50,585 nucleotides of DNA from assembly GCA_029557905.1 (NCBI GenBank), contig JAKQHR010000070.1, forward strand, positions 69,613 through 120,197, given 5' to 3'. Under the pieces are notes generated by a model. It was not told the origin of the DNA, made no database searches, and worked only from the letters and a program-made list of their open reading frames with translations. This document shows, piece after piece, positions 40,162-48,515 of this stretch (the stretch's first letter is position 1; the number at the start of each line of letters is the position of its first letter). Made by a program: the position numbers and the translations under genes. Source of the stretch: Verrucomicrobiota bacterium. GTDB lineage: Bacteria > Verrucomicrobiota > Kiritimatiellia > JAKQHR01.

Positions 40162-41127
40162 TCACTGGATTTCGATGGCGTCTCTGATGGCTGCTTCCAG
40201 CTCAATGCCGTAGAGATTGCTCCCTATGATTCGTCCCGAAGGATCAACCAGCACATTTGCAATTTCCCCGAAGACGCCAAAAGCCTTCATCAGCTCGGGG
40301 TCGGGACGCAGCTGGGGCCAGAGTGCCCCCGCCTGCCTGAGCGCATTGAGCGACTCTGTGAAATTGCTTTCCACCGGAACTCCAATGACCTTGAAACCCG
40401 CGTTCTCATAGCGCTTCTGAATGCGGACCAGCTCTGGAAGCGACTGTTCCCAGCGGGGGAACCGGAACGACCAGAAGTCAATCAGCACAAGAAAACCGTC
40501 CATGTCCCGCGAAGAAACCGGAACGCCGCTCAAATCGACAGCGCGGAAATCCGGACAGCGGCGGCCCGGTGCCGATTTGGCCTGGAGCAGTGCACGCTCC
40601 ATGGATGTGACCGTGATGGAGTCTCCATTTGGCCCGCGCGGGCGAACAATTCGTATGGGGTCGGACGGGCTTCTGCCTCCGGAGTAATCATATTTCTGCC
40701 CATCATAATTCGGGCTGTTGCGAAATTCCTCGATGAGGGTCAGAATGGCCTGGCTGTCCCCGGTTTTTGCATGGGTTTCCGCCAAACGAACATAAACAGC
40801 TTGAAATCCCGGCATCCGCTGACTCCCGTAGCGGCCGATCAGTCCACGGAGCACGCGTATGGCCTGCTCATGTTCACCCCGCATGTCGGAAAGCGCCATG
40901 GCCTTCAGCAGGGAAGCTTCGACGGTCAGCGAGGCATCGCCCGACTCTCCCGCGCGGAGAATCACTCCGTCGAGATCCGCCATGACCTGCCCCCATGCGT
41001 CGGGGTTGATTGTATTGGCGCTGTGCGCCAGCAGCTGGGTTCGAATGGCCACGAGATCAGCGGCCGAATCCGCTCGGACGGAACCGGCGGCCAGAATCAT
41101 GGTCAGGAGAAATACCATACATTTCAT
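40162..41127 (-). CDS. TlpA-like thioredoxin-fold protein lacking active-site cysteines
   Basis: 321 residues. Signal peptide 1-19, a helical TPR-like N-terminal half (about 25-190), then a TlpA/AhpC-type domain (about 190-321). The active-site segment that normally reads WCPPC is FPRW here (DFWSFRFPRWEQSLPEL), so both redox cysteines are gone. The fold signatures VLIDFW, FKVIGVPVE and NVLVDPSGRI are intact. It cannot do thiol-disulfide exchange; a binding or structural role is more likely. It converges with the M50 protease gene (4 bp between stops). Confidence 0.8.
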   Translation of the reverse strand: MKCMVFLLTMILAAGSVRADSAADLVAIRTQLLAHSANTINPDAWGQVMADLDGVILRAGESGDASLTVEASLLKAMALSDMRGEHEQAIRVLRGLIGRYGSQRMPGFQAVYVRLAETHAKTGDSQAILTLIEEFRNSPNYDGQKYDYSGGRSPSDPIRIVRPRGPNGDSITVTSMERALLQAKSAPGRRCPDFRAVDLSGVPVSSRDMDGFLVLIDFWSFRFPRWEQSLPELVRIQKRYENAGFKVIGVPVESNFTESLNALRQAGALWPQLRPDPELMKAFGVFGEIANVLVDPSGRIIGSNLYGIELEAAIRDAIEIQ

Positions 41128-41272
41128 AGCCGACTCCTGCGCTCTTTGCGCATTGAATTGATGCTGGATAAGATCACTTTACAGGAAAAAATGCGAACCT
41201 TTTCGCTTCCGGCTTGAATTGCCGCCATGGCGTTCTATTGTTTCAGGTCAACGCGATGATGAGGTGTGCAAG

Positions 41273-42718
41273 ATGAACAACTGGATAGCCGGCGGGAGGA
41301 TATATCAGATCAATCTGCGGTCATTGGCTGCGCGGGAACCGCGCAACGCCATCGAAGCCGCCATTGAACAGCCTCCCGTTCAGTCTCCAATTGCGTATGT
41401 GATGCAGAACCTTTCCACCCTCAAGCGGCTCGGAATGACCATTCTGCACTTCATGCCCCCCTTCCCCATGGGATTTGAGGGCCGGAAAGGCATCGGCTCA
41501 CCCTACGCCGCACGGCAGTATGACGCCGTGGATCCCGAATACGGCACCATGGAGGAATTCCGGCAGCTCATCGCCACCGCGCACCGCGCGGGCTGCAGCG
41601 TTATCGTGGGGATGGTTCCCAATCACACGAGCCGCGATCATGTGTGGACGCGGTCCAATCCGGATTTCTATGTCAAGGCGGCCGACGGCACCCCCGCCTA
41701 TGACCTGGACTGGTCCGACACGGCCAAGCTTGACTACAGGAATCCCGGTCTTCGTGCGGCCATGATCGACACCTATGATTTCTGGCTGAAGCTCGGTACG
41801 GACGGGTTCAGGATCGACATGGCGCATTTCATCAACGACCGCTCATTCTGGGATGAGGCCATCGCCGCGCTGAAGGCCAGGCATCCCGGGAAAGAAATCC
41901 TTTTCCTTGCCGAATGCTACGGATTGGACAACAGCATGGATCTTTTCCGGCGAGGCTTTAATGCATCCTACGACGACGGGATGTACAAAATTCTTGAAAA
42001 GCATTACGGGGTTGATGAAAACCTGAATTCCGTGATCTGCCCCGGCCCCGGCGCCGACACAGACCTGTTTCGGCTCGAGGGTGTCGCCGGAGCCGTAAAG
42101 CGCCTTCTTGGAGATTACAGGGCACAAACAGACAACCTTCCTGCGCCCGTCTACTGGGCCCGCTATACCGACAATCATGATGAAGGGCGCGGAGTCTATC
42201 GTTTTGGCGAGCAGGCCGTGCGGGTGTTCAGCACCCTGTTCCACCTGCTCCCGGGCAGCATTCCTTTCATGCTCACCGGACAGGAGTTCGGCGCCGCCAA
42301 CAGGCCGTCCATCCATGAGCGCATCGGCCCATGCGACAAAGGCCGCCGCATCTGCACAGGCGCCGGAATCCGCAGCTGCGAGGGCGTGGAGTTTGAAGGC
42401 AACCTTTTTGCGCGAGGGTTTGACAAGCGGCGCGAGTGGTACGAGTTCTTTCGCACCCTGATGTCTCTTCGCTCCCGCTGCCCGGTGCTTGTTGACGGCG
42501 AGATCAGCCTGCGTGAACCGGCGCCTGATGACTATGCCCGACGCCACGTCCTGACTTTCGAGCGCAGAAAAGCCCAGGACATCATTCTCTGTGCATTGAA
42601 TTTCGGCCCAGAGGCATCCGAAGTGCCGGCCGACCTCGTGCAGGGCCGCATCATTTTCGGCGCGCTGGATGGGAGCATCCTTCCCGCATTCGGCTTTGCC
42701 GTCAGTTTGCCGGGCTGA
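41273..42718 (+). CDS. GH13 alpha-amylase-family glycoside hydrolase
   Basis: 481 residues, a catalytic (beta/alpha)8 barrel with domain B and a small C-terminal beta domain. Conserved regions: VGMVPNHTS (region I), the nucleophile in GFRIDMAHF (region II), acid/base Glu in FLAECYG (region III) and YTDNHDEG (region IV). It acts on alpha-glucans, probably in the cytoplasm since no signal peptide is seen. The substrate is not deducible; sucrose- or maltose-type activities are possible. ATG 41273 was taken, in frame with a longer upstream opening lacking support. Confidence 0.88.
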   Translation: MNNWIAGGRIYQINLRSLAAREPRNAIEAAIEQPPVQSPIAYVMQNLSTLKRLGMTILHFMPPFPMGFEGRKGIGSPYAARQYDAVDPEYGTMEEFRQLIATAHRAGCSVIVGMVPNHTSRDHVWTRSNPDFYVKAADGTPAYDLDWSDTAKLDYRNPGLRAAMIDTYDFWLKLGTDGFRIDMAHFINDRSFWDEAIAALKARHPGKEILFLAECYGLDNSMDLFRRGFNASYDDGMYKILEKHYGVDENLNSVICPGPGADTDLFRLEGVAGAVKRLLGDYRAQTDNLPAPVYWARYTDNHDEGRGVYRFGEQAVRVFSTLFHLLPGSIPFMLTGQEFGAANRPSIHERIGPCDKGRRICTGAGIRSCEGVEFEGNLFARGFDKRREWYEFFRTLMSLRSRCPVLVDGEISLREPAPDDYARRHVLTFERRKAQDIILCALNFGPEASEVPADLVQGRIIFGALDGSILPAFGFAVSLPG

Positions 42719-42726
42719 ACTGAAGT

Positions 42727-43557
42727 TTATCCCCGATCGAAGGGGATGTTCCGGATGTGGTTGACTTTCTCCATAAACCGGGCAACACGCGCCGGATCAA
42801 TGGCATTGGCCCATTGCCCGTCCTTCTTGAAAAATGATCCCACGATCAGCGCATCCGCCAGAGGGAAATAACCGGCTACATTGTCGGTGGTCACCCCGGA
42901 CCCGATCAGCACGGGAATATTCACCGCGTCCCTAACCGCACGGAGTTCTCCAATATCCGCCGGACAGCCAGTTGATTTTCCCGTCACAATGACGCCGTCA
43001 CTCATAAAATATTCCGCGGCGGAGGCCGTCTCGGCGATGGATACATCTGCCGTCAGCGCATGAGAGCTGTGCTTTTTCTTGATGTCGGTGAACACCTTGA
43101 TGTTTCCCGCCCCAATCTGCCGGCGATAGCGGAGAAGCGGCCCGGCATCGGCGTTCATGATGCCCTCATCGGCCGTATGAGCAAAAACGAAGCCCTCGGC
43201 GCGGATAAAATCAAGCTGTGCGGCCTGGGCCACGGCCAGCGCCTCGCAGTTGGCCCCGGCCAGAATCTGCAGTCCCAGTATCTTTTTGGGGAACTCCCGC
43301 TTCACGGCCTGCGCCACGGCCGTCAGGGAGGCCGTGATTTCGGGCCCGACAGAGCGGTTGAGATACGGAACATCGTGCATGTTCTCCAGCATCATCATGT
43401 CTATGCCTTCCCGGGCATAAATCGCGGCTTCCTCCACGGCCGTGTCAATGATGCGTGGAATGTCCTCCTCGCAACGGGGCGTGCCGGGCAGCGCCCGCAC
43501 ATGAATCATCGCGATGATGCCGTTCGTCTTTTCCAGAAACCGCACTTTCTTTTTCAT
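42727..43557 (-). CDS. BtpA/SgcQ-family protein
   Basis: 276 residues, TIM-barrel of the BtpA/SgcQ family. Recognisable blocks are AMIHVRALPGTP (N-terminus), MMLENMHDVPY, IRAEGFVFAHTADEG and the phosphate-binding type IGSGVTTDNV. BtpA was found through photosystem I stability in cyanobacteria, and SgcQ sits in a sugar operon; the reaction is not known. The gene is single, convergent with the GH13 gene and divergent from typA. A hairpin lies just upstream. Confidence 0.85.
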   Translation of the reverse strand: MKKKVRFLEKTNGIIAMIHVRALPGTPRCEEDIPRIIDTAVEEAAIYAREGIDMMMLENMHDVPYLNRSVGPEITASLTAVAQAVKREFPKKILGLQILAGANCEALAVAQAAQLDFIRAEGFVFAHTADEGIMNADAGPLLRYRRQIGAGNIKVFTDIKKKHSSHALTADVSIAETASAAEYFMSDGVIVTGKSTGCPADIGELRAVRDAVNIPVLIGSGVTTDNVAGYFPLADALIVGSFFKKDGQWANAIDPARVARFMEKVNHIRNIPFDRG

Positions 43558-43570
43558 GCCCGCATTGTAT

Positions 43571-43592
43571 GCCGTATTTTTTCAAATACAGC
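43571..43592 (-). promoter_or_regulatory. Hairpin with GAAA tetraloop before btpA
   Basis: On the minus strand GCTGTATTT-GAAA-AAATACGGC forms a 9-bp stem (one G-U pair) closed by a GNRA-type loop, 13 nt before the start codon. It may affect translation or be part of a divergent promoter region. Confidence 0.35.
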
Positions 43593-43628
43593 AACAAATC
43601 GAAAGATTGAATTACTTCAGCAATTGCA

Positions 43629-43656
43629 TTGCCAACGGCCCGGAATCCGCTAGAGT
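43629..43656 (+). promoter_or_regulatory. Predicted promoter of typA
   Basis: TTGCCA (43629-43634) and TAGAGT (43651-43656) are 16 bp apart, about 20 nt before the predicted leader and the ATG at 43683. Confidence 0.4.
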
Positions 43657-43682
43657 CTGCCCGCTTTACTGAGTCTTCACCC

Positions 43683-45494
43683 ATGAAAAGAAATATAAGA
43701 AATATCGGGATTGTGGCCCATGTGGACCACGGGAAAACAACGCTGGTGGACTGCCTGCTGCGGCAGTCCAGCACGTTCAGAGCAAACGAAGTCATTGCGG
43801 AACGGGCGATGGATTCGATGGATCTCGAGCGCGAAAAGGGCATCACCATCAAGTCCAAGAATGCGTCCATCACCTGGCACCATACCACCATCAACATCGT
43901 GGACACTCCCGGGCATGCCGATTTCGGAGGCGAAGTGGAGCGAATCCTGAAGATGGTGGACGGGGTGCTGGTGCTTGTGGACGCAGTCGAAGGCCCCCAG
44001 GCCCAGACCCGTTTTGTCCTGCGCAAGGCCATCGAACAGAATCTTCCTCTCATCTTTGTGGTGAACAAAATCGACCGCGAGCATGCTGATCCGCACGGCG
44101 CGCACGACAAGGCCCTGGAGCTGCTGCTGGAGCTGAATGCCTCTGAGGATCAGTTTCATGCCCCGTTTCTTTATGTGAGCGGCCGCGATGGAATCGCGGT
44201 TCGCGCGATCGGCGATGAGCGGGTGGACATGACACCGCTCTTCGAGACGGTCATCAGCCATTTCCCCCCGCCCGATGCCAGCAGTCGAAAGCCCTTCGAA
44301 ATGCTCGTCAGCAACCTTGACTGGAGCGACTATGTCGGCCGCATCGCTGTCGGAAAAATCACCGGCGGGCATGTGAATCTGGGTGATTCCATCGTCTGCA
44401 TTCACAAGAACGGGCAGCGCGAGCGCCAGAAAATCACAAAGATATTCGGCTTCGTCGGCATGAAATCCGTGGAACTTGATTCCGCCAGGGCCGGTGACAT
44501 CGTGGGCATTGCAGGCTTCGAGGATGTATTCATCGGAGAGACCCTCTGTGACACCGAAGAACGGGATCCGCTTCCCTTTGTGGAAATTGACCCCCCCACC
44601 ATTCAAATGCAGCTCTGTGCCAACGATGGTCCGCTGGCAGGCCGCGACGGCAGGTTTGTGAACGCCCGCCAGATTCGGGAGAGGCTGATTCGCGAATCGC
44701 GTACGAATATTTCCATCTCCGTTGAGTTTTCGTCAACCTCCAGCAGTTTCCGCGTGAGCGCCCGCGGCGAGCTTCAGATCGCCATTCTGGTGGAAACCAT
44801 GCGTCGGGAAGGCTTTGAACTGCTGGTGTCGCGCCCGGAGGTGATCTACCACACGGAGAGCGGCCGGAAACTTGAACCCTATGAGAATCTCTGGCTGGAA
44901 ATCCCGCAGGACTGCCTTGGGGATGTGCTCCAGTCCCTCGCCGCGCGGCGGGCGGAAACAACCAGCATGCAGCACCACGGGAACTTTGTTCACATTGAGG
45001 CCATCATTCCCACCCGCGGCCTGATCGGACTTGAGAACTATCTGGTCAACCGCAGCAGCGGGCAGGCCGTGATCAGCCACATGTTCAAGGAATATGCGCC
45101 GGTCACCGGCGATATCCCTCTGCGCAGCAACGGCACCCTGGTCTCCATGGCGGCCGGCACATCAACCGCCTACGCGCTGGACACAATCCAGGAGCGCGGA
45201 AAGCTATTCATCGGCCCGGGGACAGAAGTGTATGAAGGCATGATCGTCGGCGAGAACGCGCGAGGGGAAGACCTTCCGGTCAATCCCACGCGCACGAAGA
45301 AACTTACCAACGTTCGCGCATCGGGCTCGGATGAAGCGGCCATGCTGGCCCCGCCCGTAATCATGACGCTGGAAAAAGCCATTGAGTTCATCTCCAATGA
45401 TGAATATGTGGAGGCCACGCCGAACTATCTTCGATTGAGGAAGAAAATACTCAACTCCACGGAGCGCAAGCGCTCCGGAGGACGGGCCAGCTAG
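43683..45494 (+). CDS. typA: Ribosome-associated translational GTPase TypA/BipA
   Basis: 603 residues, standard length. GTPase motifs: G1 HVDHGKTT, G2 ITIKSKN, G3 DTPGHADF, G4 NKID. Domains II and III and the BipA-specific C-terminal domain follow (RGLIGLENYLVNRSSG). It binds the ribosome like EF-G and is needed in stress and cold. ATG 43683 begins MKRNIRNIGIVAHVDHG, as expected. The G2 Thr environment EREKGITIKSKNAS is typical of TypA. Confidence 0.95.
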   Translation: MKRNIRNIGIVAHVDHGKTTLVDCLLRQSSTFRANEVIAERAMDSMDLEREKGITIKSKNASITWHHTTINIVDTPGHADFGGEVERILKMVDGVLVLVDAVEGPQAQTRFVLRKAIEQNLPLIFVVNKIDREHADPHGAHDKALELLLELNASEDQFHAPFLYVSGRDGIAVRAIGDERVDMTPLFETVISHFPPPDASSRKPFEMLVSNLDWSDYVGRIAVGKITGGHVNLGDSIVCIHKNGQRERQKITKIFGFVGMKSVELDSARAGDIVGIAGFEDVFIGETLCDTEERDPLPFVEIDPPTIQMQLCANDGPLAGRDGRFVNARQIRERLIRESRTNISISVEFSSTSSSFRVSARGELQIAILVETMRREGFELLVSRPEVIYHTESGRKLEPYENLWLEIPQDCLGDVLQSLAARRAETTSMQHHGNFVHIEAIIPTRGLIGLENYLVNRSSGQAVISHMFKEYAPVTGDIPLRSNGTLVSMAAGTSTAYALDTIQERGKLFIGPGTEVYEGMIVGENARGEDLPVNPTRTKKLTNVRASGSDEAAMLAPPVIMTLEKAIEFISNDEYVEATPNYLRLRKKILNSTERKRSGGRAS

Positions 45495-45506
45495 CATGTG
45501 CCCGCC

Positions 45507-45529
45507 GGCCGCGCCGAAACGGGGCGGCC
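45507..45529. terminator. GC-rich hairpin between convergent typA and queF
   Basis: GGCCGCGCC-GAAAC-GGGGCGGCC gives a 9-bp stem with one mismatch, 13 bp after the typA stop. No clear T-run follows, so it is a tentative terminator. Confidence 0.4.
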
Positions 45530-45607
45530 CCCGCGGCCGAATATTTGATATGCCTGTTCTTCCCGTCCAGCAGCCGAAAGCCCGAAATCAGCACATTGCC
45601 CGATTCA

Positions 45608-46015
45608 TCAGTCTTTTGACGCCGTCACGCGCATGGTGATGCCGCCGCGGGCGGTGAAATCAGTGGTGACTTTCAGCTTTTTCGGACGGCAGGCCTTTGC
45701 GATGTCGTCGCGAATCCGGTTGGTGATGGATTCGGCAAAAGACCCGTGGTTGCGGAAGGATGCGAGATACAATTTCAGACTCTTGCTTTCGATGCATTTG
45801 CGGCCGGGAATGTATTCAATGGTGACCGTCGCGAAATCCGGCTGTCCGGTAATCGGGCAGAGCGATGTGAATTCCGAGGTCTGGAAGCGGATCCAGTAAT
45901 TGCTCTTCGGATAACGGTTGTCAAAAGTCTCCAGCTTCGCCTCGTCCGGCGACTGAGGCTGCCTCGACTTGGTTCCCAGCTGCGTCAGACCCTTGATCTT
46001 TTCATTCTTTGCCAT
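45608..46015 (-). CDS. queF: NADPH-dependent preQ0 reductase QueF (type I)
   Basis: 135 residues, the short unimodular form. The catalytic Cys lies in SLCPITGQPDFA, and the QueF motif is ESKSLKLYLASFRNHG. It reduces 7-cyano-7-deazaguanine to preQ1, a step of queuosine synthesis. The first residues MAKNEKIKGLTQLG are normal for the family. AAGGAC precedes the ATG. It is divergent from yjbQ; no queuosine-pathway genes are nearby. Confidence 0.93.
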   Translation of the reverse strand: MAKNEKIKGLTQLGTKSRQPQSPDEAKLETFDNRYPKSNYWIRFQTSEFTSLCPITGQPDFATVTIEYIPGRKCIESKSLKLYLASFRNHGSFAESITNRIRDDIAKACRPKKLKVTTDFTARGGITMRVTASKD

Positions 46016-46072
46016 TTGCCTGTCCTTATTGTTGCGACAGAAACATTGAACACTCGCAGCAAAAAGTCAACG

Positions 46073-46101
46073 TTGCGCTGGATACGAAATCAAATTAGAA
46101 T
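46073..46101 (+). promoter_or_regulatory. Predicted promoter of yjbQ
   Basis: TTGCGC (46073-46078) and TAGAAT (46096-46101) are 17 bp apart, 24 bp before the ATG. Confidence 0.5.
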
Positions 46102-46124
46102 GCCAAAAATAACCGGAGAACATT

Positions 46125-46541
46125 ATGAAGTCATACCGCAGAGAACTATGGTTCAACACGACAAAGCGCAGGCAGCTCATCAACATCACGCCGGAGGTTG
46201 AAACCTGCCTCGCTGAAAGCGGCATTAAGGAAGGTCTTGCACTCGTGAATGCGATGCACATCACCGCCAGCGTTTTCATTAACGATGACGAAGGCGGTCT
46301 GCATCAGGATTATGAGACATGGCTCGAGAAGCTGGCCCCCGAAAAGCCTTATTCCCAGTACAAGCACAACGGATACGAGGACAATGCCGATGCACACCTG
46401 AAGCGCACGATCATTGGGCGCGAGGTAGTCGTGGCGGTGACGAACGGGAGCCTCGATTTCGGGCCGTGGGAGCGGATTTTCTACGGCGAGTTCGACGGCA
46501 AGCGCCGCAAACGAGTGCTGGTCAAGATCATCGGCGAATAA
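46125..46541 (+). CDS. yjbQ: YjbQ-family protein (secondary thiamine-phosphate synthase type)
   Basis: 138 residues, the usual size. The family pattern is complete: [50 protein letters not shown], and the end [31 protein letters not shown]. YjbQ from E. coli can replace ThiE when overproduced, but the native role is not settled. GGAG lies 6-9 bp before the ATG. Confidence 0.9.
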   Translation: MKSYRRELWFNTTKRRQLINITPEVETCLAESGIKEGLALVNAMHITASVFINDDEGGLHQDYETWLEKLAPEKPYSQYKHNGYEDNADAHLKRTIIGREVVVAVTNGSLDFGPWERIFYGEFDGKRRKRVLVKIIGE

Positions 46542-46596
46542 TTCCTGCAATATTTCCAATTCCCGCCCGTTATACGTGCAAAGGAAAGGCGAATAC

Positions 46597-47166
46597 GTGA
46601 AGGAACAGCCGGAACTGGAGTGGCTGGAGCAGTATCGGCAGGGTGATGTTCAGGCTCTCGGTCTGCTTGTGGAACACTTCCGCCGGCCGCTTTTCGGGTT
46701 CATTCTCAGGATGACCGAGGGACGGGGCGATCCCGAGGAGGTCTTTCAGGAAGTCTGGTTCCGGGCGATTCGGAATCTGGGAAAATACAAACCAAAGAGC
46801 TTCCTGAGCTGGCTCTTCAGGATAGCCCACAATCTGATCATTGACAGAGCAAGAAGTGCGCGGCCGATGCGGAGTCTAAACGAGGCCGGCGAGGACGAAA
46901 CCCCTCTGGAGGAAAGACTGCCCGGGAGCACACACGATCCCGCGGAACTGACCGTCGCGGCGGACCTGGGACAGCGAATCGCCCGCGCGGTGGGCGGCCT
47001 GCCGGTAGAACAGCGCGAGGTGTTCCTGATGCGGACAGAGGCCGGCCTGCCGTTCAAGGAGATCGCGAAGATACAGAATATCTCGATCAACACCGCCCTC
47101 GCGCGAATGCAGTATGCGCTGGCCAAACTGAGAGAAGAGCTGAAGGACGATTATCACGGGAGCTGA
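46597..47166 (+). CDS. ECF-type RNA polymerase sigma factor
   Basis: About 189 residues from GTG 46597, which has AAAGGAAAGG 8 bp upstream; an earlier GTG at 46576 is less likely. Region 2 is clear (PEEVFQEVWFRAIRNLGKY, SFLSWLFRIAHNLIIDRARSA), and region 4 (LPVEQREVFLMRTEAGLPFKEIAKIQNISINTALARMQYALAKLRE) carries the DNA-binding helix. Member of the sigma-70 extracytoplasmic class. It is followed after 3 bp by its likely anti-sigma factor. It should direct genes for an envelope response, possibly its own operon. Confidence 0.92.
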   Translation: MKEQPELEWLEQYRQGDVQALGLLVEHFRRPLFGFILRMTEGRGDPEEVFQEVWFRAIRNLGKYKPKSFLSWLFRIAHNLIIDRARSARPMRSLNEAGEDETPLEERLPGSTHDPAELTVAADLGQRIARAVGGLPVEQREVFLMRTEAGLPFKEIAKIQNISINTALARMQYALAKLREELKDDYHGS

Positions 47167-47169
47167 GTC

Positions 47170-47670
47170 ATGAAATGCGATAAGGCACAGAACTGGATTC
47201 TGCTGGATCAAACCGGCGAGCTGAACGGACGGCAGGTCAAACAGCTGCGGGATCATCTCTCCGGCTGCGCAGCCTGTCGTCAGTTTCAAGGCGAAGCTGC
47301 TGAACTGCTCGGCATCAAAGCCCGTGTAAACCCCACCCCGGACCATATCCTGCACGCCATCCGGCTTGCCGGGGCACGTGAACATGTTCGGGAGAAGGAT
47401 TCGGACGGGATGCTGGTTTTCTGGCGGCCGCTGGCGGCCGCGGCCGCGGCGCTGCTCCTTGTGGTCCTGTCCTGGTCCATGATTACGGGTCGCGATGCCC
47501 CCCCCGTTCAACTGGCAAAGGAATGGGACAACGGCATTGACGAAAAGCTTGAGAGCCTGGAAACGATGATCAGCAGCGCATCATATGAAATCGAATACGA
47601 GTACGAATGGTATGAAGAGGATGCCGACGAACTCGCGGCCCTGCTCTTGTATATGGAGGAATCAACATGA
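47170..47670 (+). CDS. Zinc-finger anti-sigma factor, membrane-anchored
   Basis: 166 residues. An N-terminal ZAS-type zinc motif (HLSGCAAC, H-x3-C-x2-C) binds the sigma factor, a basic linker follows, one transmembrane helix lies at about 87-106 (PLAAAAAALLLVVLSW), and the periplasmic tail is very acidic (ASYEIEYEYEWYEEDADE). Expected to hold the ECF sigma until a periplasmic signal. ATG to sigma stop spacing is 3 bp; its stop overlaps the next start (ATGA). Confidence 0.85.
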   Translation: MKCDKAQNWILLDQTGELNGRQVKQLRDHLSGCAACRQFQGEAAELLGIKARVNPTPDHILHAIRLAGAREHVREKDSDGMLVFWRPLAAAAAALLLVVLSWSMITGRDAPPVQLAKEWDNGIDEKLESLETMISSASYEIEYEYEWYEEDADELAALLLYMEEST

Positions 47671-48353
47671 GAATCATGACAACTGCCTTCCTGGCACTGA
47701 TCACTCTTTCCGGAACGCTGGGAGCCCAGCCATATGAACCGGGTCCCGGCATGGATTCAAATGACGCCGGCGGCCTGCCGCCGGCAGAGCGCTGGATGGA
47801 GCGCATGCGAAGGCATCATCCGGAAGAATATCAGCGCATGGAGCATATCCGCCGCGAAAACCCGGCGGCTTTCCGCGGCATGCTGCGCGAAAAAGTGGAT
47901 ACGAAGAGAGTGGATGCCGTTATGAGAGAGTATCCCCCGCTGAACAATGCCTATCAGTCTCTGCCGCCCGACAAGCGAGCCGGCTTCATAAAGAAACTCT
48001 ATGACCGGCCCCGGGGACCCCGCGGCGATGATGACCCTGGCCGCACAAGAGGCCGCCGGCCGCCGGCCGACGACGAAAAGCCCTCAAGTGAAATACAGCA
48101 GCTTGATGCGGAAATCATGGAGCTTGGCGAACTCTACCGGGACGAGACGAATCCGGCAGTGAAAAAAGAGATCAAAGAAAGGCTGGAAGCAAAGCTTCAT
48201 GCGATGGCAGATACCCTGGACCGGCATCGCACGGAAAAAATCGCTCAGATGGAAAAGACCCTGGAGGAACTTAAGCAGAGCCTCACTGAACGCCAGAAGA
48301 ACCGCGAGGAAATAATAGCCCGGCACCTCGTAAATCTGACCGGGGAAGACTGA
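47667..48353 (+). CDS. Periplasmic helical protein of the sigma-factor operon
   Basis: 228 residues. Signal peptide 1-19, then a helix-rich chain with repeated charged and Arg/Met-rich motifs (WMERMRRHHPEEYQRM; LEELKQSLTERQKNREE). It resembles CpxP/Spy or DUF3106-like periplasmic sensors in composition, though I see no LTxxQ motif. A Pro/Arg/Asp-rich flexible stretch lies at about 112-135. As third gene of the ECF operon it could sense envelope damage or act as the chaperone output. Overlap with the anti-sigma gene is 4 bp. Confidence 0.7.
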   Translation: MRIMTTAFLALITLSGTLGAQPYEPGPGMDSNDAGGLPPAERWMERMRRHHPEEYQRMEHIRRENPAAFRGMLREKVDTKRVDAVMREYPPLNNAYQSLPPDKRAGFIKKLYDRPRGPRGDDDPGRTRGRRPPADDEKPSSEIQQLDAEIMELGELYRDETNPAVKKEIKERLEAKLHAMADTLDRHRTEKIAQMEKTLEELKQSLTERQKNREEIIARHLVNLTGED

Positions 48354-48441
48354 TTCAGCGGGAGCCTGCCGGGCCCTTTCCGCAGAATCAGGCCGGTTTC
48401 CAGATAATTGCCCGCATGAGGGATTTCCATGAAATTTCCTG

Positions 48442-48471
48442 TTGCCCTCCGATCCTCAACGGGTCTATATC
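48442..48471 (+). promoter_or_regulatory. Possible promoter of cstA
   Basis: TTGCCC (48442-48447) and TATATC (48466-48471) are 18 bp apart, 45 bp before the chosen start. Confidence 0.4.
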
Positions 48472-48515
48472 TTGACCATTTGGATGACCTTTGAACAGGT
48501 CGAAAGAGGGTGGAT

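Noticed and set aside
46016-46124. preQ1 riboswitch ahead of queF
   Set aside because: No stem with the C-rich loop and A-rich tail typical of the class I aptamer could be drawn.
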